This document shows, in pieces, positions 1 to 12,300 of a stretch of DNA of 64,000 nucleotides. Source of the DNA: Sipunculus nudus. Its lineage: Eukaryota; Annelida; Sipuncula; Golfingiida; Sipunculidae. A program made the translations under genes and the position numbers. Under the pieces are notes generated by a model that was not told where the DNA came from, searched no databases, and saw only the letters and a program-made list of their open reading frames with translations. The stretch covers positions 19,055,664 to 19,119,663 of the forward strand of contig CM049315.1 of assembly GCA_026874595.1 (NCBI GenBank), read 5' to 3'. The first letter of the stretch is position 1, and each line of letters opens with the position of its first letter.

Positions 1-184
1 AGATCTAAGATACATTTGCGATTTACATACAATATATGTACAATAATCCTTTTAACAGTCAAACTGTCTCATTCTTAAGTTTATCTAAGTTTCTTATAAA
101 ATACAAAGGAAACAACTTTCCAAATATTTTTTTAATATGAGTTAAATAAAATCTGATTAATATACTTATTATTTAATCTTTCAG

Positions 185-3100
185 TTGGCTTGTGTATCTT
201 ACTCTGATAACGGAGAGCCTCAGACTCGTAAGTAAAACCTTGAATATTAGGGGTCAGGTTCAGCATAGTGGTTAACGGGCTATAAGATACATAAAGTAGA
301 CTGTGAATCGGGAACTAAGCCTCAGGGGGGATAGAAAACCATGTCAGTTAGACTTCAGCTAGAAACCCAGTATCTTGAAAGGTAATAATAGCATGCATTA
401 CCTCAAACATTACCTTTTATATCTTTGTCATACATTATAATAGAATCAACGTATTCCTCATTCTTAATCAATGGAAAATAAAATCTGTGTTGGCTTTTAC
501 CCCCTTATATTTAGGGCCCTAGCTAGGTTGATGCTAACAGTTTACAGGTTGCCATTTGTCCATCTGTCATGCCCTGTGTTAATAAGCAGTTGCTTAGATA
601 TTATCTTAAAAATCTTATCAAAATGAGAAGATTTGTAATAATGAATTAACAGTCAGGCATTTTTGAATTTATCAACAGAGAACAAAAAATACAAATATAT
701 GATATTCCAATTCAGTTTTGGACTTGTTCATCTTGACAACTCATTTCTGTTTTCCCTGTATTTTATCAGATGATTTTATCACTCCACCTCAGTGGGGATA
801 ATTGCTATGAACTCAACCACCAGTGAGTTCAGGGATGTGTAGGGTGTCAGTGATATTTCCTTACACATAAAATAGATACAGATAAGTACCCTGTTCTTTT
901 AATCAAGAACTTAATCACTGGAGACCCTGAGATTCCTCAGATGTTTACTAGATAGTCCAAACAGAAACAGCAGGCATAAAACACCAGACAGGACTGTAGT
1001 AGTGCTGTCACATCACAAGCAGCACAGCCTCTGAAGTCTATTGACTGCTTCATGCTCAGGTTACATGTAGCAGATGGTATTATGCTTTCATTGGCTTTTT
1101 GGTCTGATATATCCTTACCAGTAAGCTGTGTACATTATTTGTCACTAGCATGTCAAGGATATTATGTGTCCACTGTGCAAAGGTATGAGCTGTAAATATA
1201 TAGGACTGAAGAGTTGATAGCTGCAAAACATCAGCTGATTTGTGAGCACAGTGAGCTTTTCATTTTGTATATACATTGTATTTATATGTATGTATTTTTG
1301 TATGTTTGTATATGCGTGTTTATAAATGTTTACTTATGATATGTATATGGGCTTAACATCATATGGTTTTGTTTTCAACAATATTTCATAGGATGATTGA
1401 GTTACTGTATATTACTTTTGAGTCAAACCAGCAATGAGTTAAAATTTAACATGATTATAGATATTTATGGTAATACCTCTTTTGTTTCTCAGAGCCATCT
1501 AGTGTCAGAATTTTAACCATCTCAGATGATTTAAATATCTCTCTATCTGATTAAATGTTTTAATCATATTTGTGCTAGTTGAGGTGAAAATATTGAGTGC
1601 TATTCACATTAGCAGCCAGTTCCAGTGTATGAGGGTATACATAACAAATTATATAGTGTAAATTGTCTAATTCACATGTTATGTATTTCACTGAAGGAAC
1701 ATAAGATGGTGATGATATGAAGTAGTAGTATTACTGTAATTATTAGTGAAACAGTTTTCCAGGTACTCATTGTGCTGATTTTGAGCCTCAAACTATATAC
1801 TCTCTAGAAAGAGTGAGTGAATTCATGTTACTTTGTGATAATATGAAATAATTTGTAACAAGAATAATACTGATTTATTGTCTTCTTTGGGAGGGTATAT
1901 GTTCATCTCCATTTGTGTGTGTGTTTGTTCTCAGTGTAACTCGTGCATTCATGAACAGAAACTCATGAAATGTTCAGGGTATTTCGGGAATAGGCCATTG
2001 AAGATCTTGGTGTGGATCTGGCACATAATCTGGATTCAGGACATCATCAATCAATATTCAATCATGTAGAGTCACTTATGCATGAATGAACCTGGGCATA
2101 TGAGCTGAATAAGTGAATGCAAACAGAATTTTGGGAGCATCCAACAATAGGAACCCCCAACATCATGGAGGCTTGCATTCCTTAAAATGCAGATTGATTA
2201 CAAATTTGGTTGGGTTCTTAAATATTTGGAATTGGTAACATAAAAATAAATTTAAAAGTCATAGGAAAAAAAAATTATTCTAAACATATATAACATATCA
2301 CTTGGCTGTTTTTATGTTATGCTTTCTGTGTACCTGCATATGTCAGTATTTATGTTTTTAACTATTTTTAACATTTTTTTGCAGCTTTACAAATAGCAAA
2401 AGCTGCAGGAAAGGATATTCAAGTGGTAAGTGTCAAAGGTCAAATGTCAAGGTGCACCCATTTAATTTTTTCCCCTTTTTGCATAAATGTTTAATGGAAT
2501 CTTCAGTTAGTTTGTGTGTCATTGGTATTTGTACAAGGAAATATTTTTAGTTCTTTATTTTAAACATAATTTTGTTTTATGTTAGATTTTTACAAGCAAA
2601 AATAGTTTCTCAGAATAGAGGAAATACTGTCTACATGGATAGCATTACCACCTGCTATTGTGATAAAAAATGGTATATTAAAAAGTACACTAACATGTAC
2701 ATCATTGAAGTACATCATTAGTATGAAAATATGTTAACAAAAAAAGCCCTCTTGGTGTATCAGCCAGATTTGTAATTTATTTGTTTGGTAAGGCTAACAT
2801 ATGATCATAATTAAGGGGATAATAATATTCAGGTTAGGTTTTTAGTTGAAGAAATGATAAAATCAAGGCAAGACTAATATTTCAGGTAAAAACTAAAGTA
2901 TAGCATTAAGGTTAGCTTTAATATTTGAGACTAGTGTAATATTTAAGGCAAGACCAAACCTAAATTTTAGAGTAACATTAAGACAAGAATATTAATTTTC
3001 TGAGGGGAGGGTAAAATTTAAGGCAAGAGTAAACCTTAATTTAAGAATAACATTAAAGATGAGAAAATAGAGTAAAATTTAAGATGAGAATATTCATTTT

Positions 3101-3301
3101 CTTAGGTAAGGGTAATATTAAAGGGAAGATTCATTTATAAGGTAAGGCTTATATTTAAATAAAGGCTCTTTTTGAAGGTAAGGCTAGTATTTAAGGTAAA
3201 GTTAACACTGATAATCATGATGTTTCCAGGAACTGCTGCTACAGAATGGAGCTGAGGAGTGTGTGAGGATACAGGAGGAAGAGGAAAATCTGCTCAATCA
3301 G
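185..3301 (+). CDS. ARAP: ARAP exons 1-3 of the window: end of the ankyrin-repeat region
   Basis: Exons 185-227, 2385-2425 and 3230-3301. The first ends one base into a codon and the second supplies the other two, giving a continuous reading with PLQIAKAAG and then ELLLQNGAEE, a typical ankyrin helix pair (elements T/PLxxAxxxG and ELLLxxGA). An acidic linker (EEEEN) follows and leads to PH3. Acceptors TTTCAG, TTGCAG and TTCCAG and donors GTAAGT, GTAAGT and GTCAGT are all good. Exon 1 was accepted mainly because its frame and ankyrin-like content fit the next exon; it is only 43 bases long. Confidence 0.82.
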
Positions 3302-6300
3302 GTCAGTGAGGCAGCTTCAAGCTCAAAATCATTATAGATCCCATAAATTGATAAAAAAAAATTAAAGTAGTTAAGAAGATGCAGCTTAGACATCAGAGCA
3401 GCTGGTGGATAAGTCATACGACTACATACAGAGGCAAAAGTCTCCAGTTTAAATGCTGTCATAGGACTACATACAGAGGCAAAGGTCTCTAGTTCAAATG
3501 CTGTCATAGGACTACATACAGAGGCAAAGGTCTTTAGTTCAAATGCTGTCATAGGACTACATACAGAGGCAAAGGTCTCTGGTTCAAATGCTGTCATAGG
3601 ACTACATACAGAGGCAAAGGTCTCTAGTTCAAATGCTGTCATAGGACTACATACAGAGGCAAAGGTCTCTAGTTCAAATGCTGTCATAGGACTACATACA
3701 GAGGCAAAGGTCTCAAGTTCAAATGCTGTCATAGGACTACATACAGAGGCAAAGGTCTCTAGTTCAAATGCTGTCATGGGACTACATACAGAGGCAGAGG
3801 TCTCTAGTTCAAATGCTGTCATAGGACTACATACAGAGGCAGAGGTCTCTAGTTCAAATGCTGTCATAGGACTACATACAGAGGCAAAGGTCTTTAGTTC
3901 AAATGCTGTCATAGGACTACATACAGAGGCAGAGGTCTCTGGTTCAAATGCTGTCATGGGACTACATACAGAAGCAAAGGTCTCTAGTTCAAATGCTGTC
4001 ATAAGACTACATACAGAGGCAAAGGTCTCTGTATGTGGGTTTCAACACAATAATCAAGTCCAGTGTGGTAACACACACGTTTATTCAGCTCCCGACGGCC
4101 ATGTTGATCTAGACACTTATTACCGTAAGAACACGTTCAAATAAGTAGTTAAGACCCCTGTAGGGGGCAGCACCTGATGGAGTGCAAACCATTACACCTC
4201 CCTTTTTCAGATTACAACACTTACGTGGATGTATGTTTAGCAGTGATATCAAAGTTATGATTAACTTGAAAATAAACATTACTCATGAAGTTACGCTTAT
4301 GATATGCATAAATAAAACAATTATACATCACCAGTCTTTGGTTTAAAGTCTCTTAATCTGATTATCATTATATAGATCTGATCCTACTTAACACTAAAGA
4401 TCATTACTACAATATTAGCACATTTCAATAAGTCTCTGCGGTGGTTTTGACACTCTGCTTGATTTTCGTACATTTGTTAAATCTGTTCCAGCTACATTGC
4501 TAGATAAATCAGTAATGGTGTCTTGCGGTTTCTGCACACTATAACGCATTTAACTCACACTTGCCATTTGCTGTTGACATGTCATTTGTTTGATCAGTAA
4601 TCACAGGATTTGGCACGGATAAATTTGTAACTGTTGGTTGCGAAATCACTGGCACAATTTCCTCCCGTTGTTGTGGAACAAATCTTTCTTGTGTTGCCAT
4701 TAAATCAACACGATTCCTCCTGTATACAGCACCGGTTTCTGTACGCACCAAATATGATCTTGGAGCAACTTTATCTAAGACAATGGCTTTGACAGACCAA
4801 TCATTTTTCTGGTGATCTCGCACTCTCACAATATCATCCTGCTGAAGTGGTGGCAACTGGTTAGCACCTTTGTCAAAATAGAATTTCTGCTGCTTCTTGT
4901 TAGCTTCCTTCATTGTCCTAACTTCATCATAATTACGCATTTTTAGCATCTGGTCAGTGATGGGTAAATTAGATCTCAACTTTCTGCCCATTAATAATTC
5001 AGCTGGAGACAATTCTCCCAGAATTGGAGTTGTCCTGTATGCTAGAATTCCTAGAAAAGGGTCTTCGCCACTGTGTGCTGATTTTTTCAGAATGTTCTTC
5101 ACGATCTGTACCGATTTTTCAACTTGTCCATTAGATTGTGGATACAGTGGACTTGAAGTCTGATGACTGAAGTCCCAGTCTCTAGCAAAATTAGCAAATT
5201 CATCTGAGTTGTAGCACGGACCATTATCTGAATACACTTGACGGGGTATACCGTGATGGGAAAACAGATTTTTCATTCTTATGATGACAGCTTTACTAGT
5301 CTGTCCTGAGATTCTCACAACTTCTGGGTAACATGAATAACAGTCTACTGCGATCAAGTAGTCCTTCTTATCACATACAAACAGATCTTTGGAGACCTTT
5401 TCCCATGGGCTGCCTGGTATATCATGGGGAATGAGTGGTTCTTTCGGTTGTTTGACTTAATATAAGTCAAGCATGCATCACATAATTTTACTTTGTTTTC
5501 GATGTCCTGGTTAATCATGGGCCAAAATACTGAAATCCTGGCTCTTTTCTTGCACTTTTCGATACCCATGTGTCCGGCATGTATTTTGTCGATAATACCC
5601 TTTCTCAGAGTTGGTGGTATTACCACTCTCATACCTTTCATGATGACATCATTCACTACAGAAAGCTCATCTCTGTAGTTCCAGTATGGGTGTAGTTCAC
5701 CTGAACACTGAGCTCTTTCATCAGGCCATCCATTAAGAATAGTTCTGCGCAGTTCACAAAAAGTTTCATCTTTGTCAGTTTCAGCTCGAATATTATTTAA
5801 TTTCCTGTCTGTTACTCGTAGAAACTGCATTACACTGTCTACATGAGCATTAACTTGTCTATCTATGTCATCATCTCCAGTATCTGGAAGATAATTTCTG
5901 CTAAGTGCATCAGCTGTGAACATCAGCTTGCCAGGAGTGTACTTTAAGTTAAAATCATACTTCTGTAATTTCAGTCTGAGCCTCTGTAATCTTGCTGGAC
6001 AGTCATTTAAAGGCTTACTGAATATGGGTATCAGTGGTTTATGATCAGTCTCTATTTCAATTTTCTTTCCATACACAAACTGATGAAATCTGTCACAAGC
6101 AAAAGCGATACTGAGAGCTTCTTTTTCAATTTGTGCGTATCTTTTTTCACTTTCTGTCAACGCTCTTGATGCGTAGGCTACAGGTAACCATTTATCATCA
6201 TCTGGAGAATCTGTCTGCAATAACACACAACCAAGACCACTCTGGCTTGCGTCTGTAGATATTTTCTGTGGTTTTCTAGTATCGTAGTATTGCAAAATTG

Positions 6301-9300
6301 GTTGGCTAGACACCAGAGTTTTCAGATCACACCACGCCTGTTCTTGTTCATGCTCCCATTGCCACTGAATGTTTTTCTCTAACAGCGATCTCAATGGAGC
6401 AGATCTTGTTGATAGATCTGAAATGAATCTTGCCAGGAAATTGATCATTCCTAGGAAACTCTGTAATTCAGTCTTGTTTGTTGGGCGAGCCATTTTTGTT
6501 ATGGCCTCTACTTTCTTTTCATCAGGTTTTAAACCTTGGTCAGTGTACCTGTCACCAATGAAAGTAACTTCTTTGACACCTAATTGACACTTATCCTTGT
6601 TAAACTTCAGTCCGTTCTGACGAGCTATTTCAAACACCATGTTTAGCTTTTCATCATGTTTCTCCTTTGTTTCAGCATGTACACAGATATTGTCCATGGA
6701 GATTTCTACTCCTTCTATATGCTCAAACAGGTCATACATTTTCTTTTGGAAGATTACACTTGCACAGGAAATCCCGAATGGAAGGCGCAAATATCTATAT
6801 CTTCCATATGGCGTGTTGAACGTACACAGATATGAACTGTTCTCGTCCAGTTGTAGCTGCCAATATCCAGAGCGAGCATCAAGCTTGGAGAAGAATTTAC
6901 TGCCACTGAATTTTGCTGATATTTCCTCTCTAGTAGGAAGTTTAAAATGTTCTCTTTTCACAGCCTGGTTTAAATTGCGCGGATCCAAGCACAAGCGGAT
7001 CTTACCTTGAGGTTTGTTAACTATCACTAATGAATGGACCCAATCAGTAGGTTGGTCCACCTTAGCAATCACATTCATGGCTTCCATGCGGTCAAGTTCT
7101 TGTTTTAATTTCTCATTTTAAGTCCAAATGGAACTTTACGACAGGGTTCTACTTTGGGATTTACATCATCACATGTCTGAATGGAAATCTTTCCTGGTAA
7201 ACAACCAAGCCCTTTGAAAACATCAGCATAATTTACAAAGTAGTCTTTGTATTCCTCAGGAGTTTCTGTTACAGTATACACTCTCTTAATGAGACCAAAG
7301 TCCTCACATGATTTTCTACCAAGAATGGGTGTAACATCATCTTGACATATGACAAACATTGTTGGTTGGTTCAGTTCATTTACTTTGACATTCAGCAGTG
7401 CTTTACCCTTTACTGGGACATCACCCCCATCATATGCAGTTAGCTGAACTTTACATTCATGAATTTTCACTTTCTGCTTTAACTGGCCAAAATCTTTAAC
7501 ACTCAGAATGTTTACATCGCTACCTGTGTCAAGCTTTATTGGTATGATTGTATTGTTTATCTGTACAGGTAGAATCCATGGTTTGGCATCTTTGCTATGA
7601 ACAGAGTCTATAACAAATAAATCATCATCAGTGTCATGTTGATTACTGTCCTGTTCTTCAACTGCATGTACTTTTGGCCGTGTTTTGTTCTTCGTAAAAC
7701 AAACCTGAGAGAAGTGGTCTGGCCTATTACATTTGCGACATAGCTGGCCTATGGCTGGGCATTGCCGTCCTGGTGGGTGTTTATCATAGCCACAACGACT
7801 ACATTTGCTGGTGGAGCCTGACTGATTCTGTTTTGATTGACCTGGTTTATGTTCTCTGGGTTGGCCACGCTTTTTAAATGGCTTATGTCTTCTCACTGTG
7901 TGTACTTCAGCTTTAGAGTCACTCAGTGTTTTCAAATGAAGGCTAGATGCTTCAGTGGCTTTAGCCAAGTCAACACATTTCTGTAATGTTAAATCTGCCT
8001 CTCTCAACAGTCTAGCTTTCACAGCCTGTTCTCTGACACCTTCAACTAATCTGTCTTTAAGGATACTATCTGCCAATTCTCCAAATTCACAGTTCTTTAT
8101 CAATATCTTAAGGTCGGTCAAGAATTGGTCAAACGTTTCACCCTGCTTTTGGTTTCGGTTATAGAAGGTATGTCTTTCAAGTGTTACATTTCTCTTGGGA
8201 GTACAATACGCCTCAAACTTTGAGATCAGAAACTGTAAGTCTTTCCATTGACCATTTTTTTCAATAGGGATCTCAAACGTGTTATATATTTCTTGGGCTT
8301 GCTCACCTGCACAATGAAGCAAAGTCGCGCACTGCAACTCTTGTGTTTTGGTGTTCCGGCCGCTGGCGGTCATGAAGTAACGGAACTGCTGTATCCAGCG
8401 TCGCCAATTTTCTGATGTATTACCATCAAACTACAGTTCTTTTGGTGGTGGCAAGATATCCATCGTTGTGTCCGTTTCAAAGACACTTCTGACACCATGT
8501 ATGTGGGTTTCAACACAATAATCAAGTCCAGTGTGGTAACACACACGTTTATTCAGCTCCCGACGGCCATGTTGATCTAGACACTTATTACCGTAAGAAC
8601 ACGTTCAAATAAGTAGTTAAGACAGTGCCCTGTAGGGGGCAGCACCTGATGGAGTGCAAACCATTACAGTCTCTAGTTCAAATTCTATCACAAGACTACA
8701 TACAGAGGCAAAGGTCTCTAGTTCAAGTGCTGCTGATGTATCCAAAGATAAAATGGTTTTAAGTTTTAGTAAAACATTAGAGATTCGCTCAAATGTTTTA
8801 ACTACAGGTGATGACTTCTTGAATATATGTAGTCCCTTGCTTGTAAAACCTGAAATCCAGAAGGCTTAATAACAATGTATCATTCTTATCATAAGGTTTT
8901 CTTCATCCTCATTCAATAGACAGTGCCACCAACAGGCCATAGACCTATCTTTTAAAATAAAGATGCACTATATATACTGTGAAGTGGCCGGAATCACACT
9001 ATATGTTACTGCATGGTTGTAAGATCATATCCTTCACCAAAGATTATATTCAGCGCGTTTCAATAAGGGCGTAAGTGTACATGATTGCTAATGCAATAAA
9101 AATTAATTTCTTGGTAATATCACCAGAGTGTTTTCATATGCAAGTAGTTGAACTCCAAGGCAAGAGCATACACTTGACATTATGGAGGGAAGGTATTCCT
9201 TCTTTAATAGCACATGCCAAAACAAAGACAGACAGTATTCAGTGGTGATAATTTGAAGAGATTGGTAGAATTTATACAGAAGCAAGAAATTTTATATATT

Positions 9301-12300
9301 GCTCCATGTCAACTTATCACAAGGATACTTAATTGATTGGCAACGTGTGGCAAAGTATGGCCATATCAATGGAAATTTTATCACAAGGTCACTAAATGAT
9401 TAGCACCGTGTGGTAAAGTATTGCCATATCATTGAAAAGGCAGGACATATATGGCAAATAACTTGAAGTATGTCTAACAACATAGTCTTTATTTTCAGGC
9501 AATTACAGAAAATTACAGATTTCAATATGCCTTTAATTCTGTAATACCCACTTTGGTAAATTATACTAAATTTACTGAATGAGACTAATATTTATATAAT
9601 ATAATTGTGTAGACTAGAATGATAGACTAGAAACTGTATGTCACATCACCTGTATGGGCATCAGACAGAATGTAGAATGGATGACCCTTTTGCATCTTTG
9701 AAGGCATGTGTTTGGGTGCATGCTTCATAGAGTGCTGAGGAAAGCTACAAAAATGAACAAGCCCATAGACCAGGAAGGCAAAGTATAAAGTCAGATGAGG
9801 CTCTCACAGAGTGATATCAGACTAAGAATCTTACCTTTACCTTTAACAAGATCATGAAAAAAGTCATGAAAACATTATCTTTTTTGGTTTTATGAACCCA
9901 GTGAAAATAATGATATTCACTGTCACAGGTGAGAGAAGAAAACCAGGAGTCAATGGGAGCCATGAGGGAGGAGATAGTTCACAAAGGGTTCCTGCACAAG
10001 ACTGGTGGCAACCGCAAAGGTCAGTAGAGATAAGATCACATTTGCAGCAACAATACAAGTCAAAAGAGATAATATAAGCTTAGCCATGTATACGTGACTC
10101 TGTAGGCATTATATTGGACTAGTAACCTATTTTAGTCATTATACAAGCCATACGGTGGGAATGCACTACAACAGCCATCCATCCTGTTGCATCAGTTACA
10201 TGGTAAACAGCTGATAATCTTAACATCAGGGCACAAGTGATGAATTAACACAAAAGAACACATGCAAACTCACAAACCAAAGTAATATTTTGTCTTTATG
10301 GTAAAGAATCATTTTCTTTGCCATGTACAAGTTTCCTTTCGTCCAGTAACCAATACGTGCTGTGCTTGTATTCATGCATTCAGAAATTCAACATACAATA
10401 CATGCATAGGGATTTACCAATATGCTAAGTTAAAAGGTAATTTTTTTTGCACATGGCAGGCTTTGTTAGGAAGTGTTCTAAAATAGCTACCGATTGGTCA
10501 AGTGACAGCCTACTTGTAGGCCATAAATCGTTGTCCAAAGTGACAATAATATTTGCATCCTCATCAAGTGTTACAGTGTGGTCCTCAGTGTGTAAGGTGT
10601 TAAGGCTCTCTCACATTGGCTGTAGACTGTCTAATGCCAGAGGGCCATTTGGGGATGCAGGTCTCTGTATCAGTTTACAGACTAAGGGTTAAAGTGTCTT
10701 CTATTTTATGCACATATGTAATTTAATTATTTACTTCCACTTTCACAAGACAATTATTAAATGGTGTGGAACTATTATCAGTGCAATTTAAGCAATAGAA
10801 CTATGGTTTATTAATGAGACTGACTGTTGTGGTACTGAGTGTGCTGTCTCAGGCAACTACTGGTATATGGTATTTGTATTAAAATATTTTAAAATGTATA
10901 AAAATAGTCTTGATTTTTTACAGAATTTCTGAAGAGATGGTGTGTCTTGAAGAATGGTATATTGAGTTACTATGAAAATGATAAGGCAAGTAATATTGTA
11001 TTACACACAAAAAAATTATACAATAGGTATTTGTGCTACATGCATGCTTACATGACACATAATGTTACAGAGGTTCAAGAGCTCAAGATTCCTAAAAACT
11101 ACGGTAATTAAAAAAGAGAAGTGACACTGGCAGTAAGCTGGAGAAAAGTGGCTAAATATATTTTAAAAATCATGTTAATATCTTTTAATACATAGAGGTA
11201 TTTCAGTAAATTAGAAAAAAAATGTTTATCATGATCTGTTGAATCCAGTTAATTTTGTCATTAGACATATGCATAAACAAACATTTTTAGACATGTTTGC
11301 TCTCATGGTTATATCTTGTTTGACTTCACAGACTGTTGTTGCCAGGGACAACATTCTAGAGCGTGAAATGGTAGGAGTATCGAAAACATCAGCAGACAAG
11401 TAAGCCAACATAAAATTCAAACAATGAAAAAGGAGCTTGCTTCTGTTTTGTATATCTTGTTCATGTCATTCCATTCACAATAAAATAAATAGGTCCACTG
11501 CTTGTATAGCCTGTTTCTCTCAATATTTTAACAATAAGATCAAATAAGTACTGTAATTTATGGTTGCATGTTCTTCTGATAAAACCCCAAGTTACACTGA
11601 GTTAGTGACGAAGTAAAATGGTAGATGGCAGCATTATGTCTTGTTCAGGCCCTGACTGATGTGTCTGGTGAAAAGCAGTAAAATAGTGAGAATGGCAGTC
11701 CGTATCTCCACCAGTTACAGTATTTAATCAAAAACTGTGTTTAGCTTCATATTCACAGGGTTAGATGTTTGTGATCCATACCATTTCATGTTTTGCATGA
11801 GTTCTAATTTTTGCAATCTTACTGCACACAGTGTCCTTCATTAGTAAACTAATTTAAACTGAACAAAGAGAAACTCACAGACCTCAGAACATATACTGTA
11901 TTTATGCTTTTATTGTAGGTTTCCCTATGCATTTGAATTGAGTACAAGAAAAAACGGAAGAATTTATTTATTTGCGGCAGAATATGAGTCTGAACGCAGA
12001 GACTGGATGAAAGTCCTTGGACAGGTAGTAGCTAAATTAATCATGTTGATGCTTAACTTTCAAGGGCTTCCACATTTCTCGAATATTAACATTTATATTG
12101 TTACCAATTGAAGGCCATAGCAAATATATGATACTAGTTTTGATTCACATATTTTCAGTAAAGTACTATGTTGTGATGATAAAGTTTCCCAGTACTGGCA
12201 GACAAAATTTACAGAGGAATTGAATGAATGTGCTAAGTTACATTGATCCATGTTGTTATTGCTTACATTCATGCATATTTATGTATCCTTGTTTACATTT

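Larger units (their letters stand above)
4030..8668 (-). mobile_element. Ty3/gypsy LTR retrotransposon, Mag/Steamer-like
   Basis: Complete by structure: LTRs 4030-4196 and 8498-8668, TG...CA ends, 5-base target duplications GTCTC at 4025-4029 and 8669-8673, primer binding site 8484-8497, purine tract 4197-4208, and gag-protease-RT-RNase H-integrase order on the minus strand. The LTRs are identical except for a 4-base indel, so insertion was recent. Coding lesions: an in-frame TAG near the gag start, a -1 frame change between protease and RT, Asn for the second catalytic Asp of RT, and a frame change inside integrase. The short LTRs, tRNA-Leu-type primer site and domain order resemble Mag-clade elements, which include Steamer of clams. 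The clade needs a tree. Confidence 0.93.
3302..9928 (+). other. ARAP intron 3: nested repeat stack
   Basis: The intron contains, from outside in: a tRNA-derived SINE (head near 3390, tail to about 8962), its 45-bp head repeat expanded as a minisatellite (3419-4029 and 8669-8735), and a Ty3/gypsy element (4030-8668) inserted within one repeat unit. From 8963 to 9928 I see only an imperfect 64-base duplication at about 9317-9440. Confidence 0.75.

Noticed and set aside
3419-4029. CRISPR-like array of regular repeats
   Set aside because: The 45-bp units are contiguous with no variable spacers, and the context is a eukaryotic intron.
3298-4144. Repetitive protein frames on both strands across the minisatellite
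   Set aside because: A 45-bp period keeps frames open; the translated repeat has no domain, and one frame crosses into the LTR.
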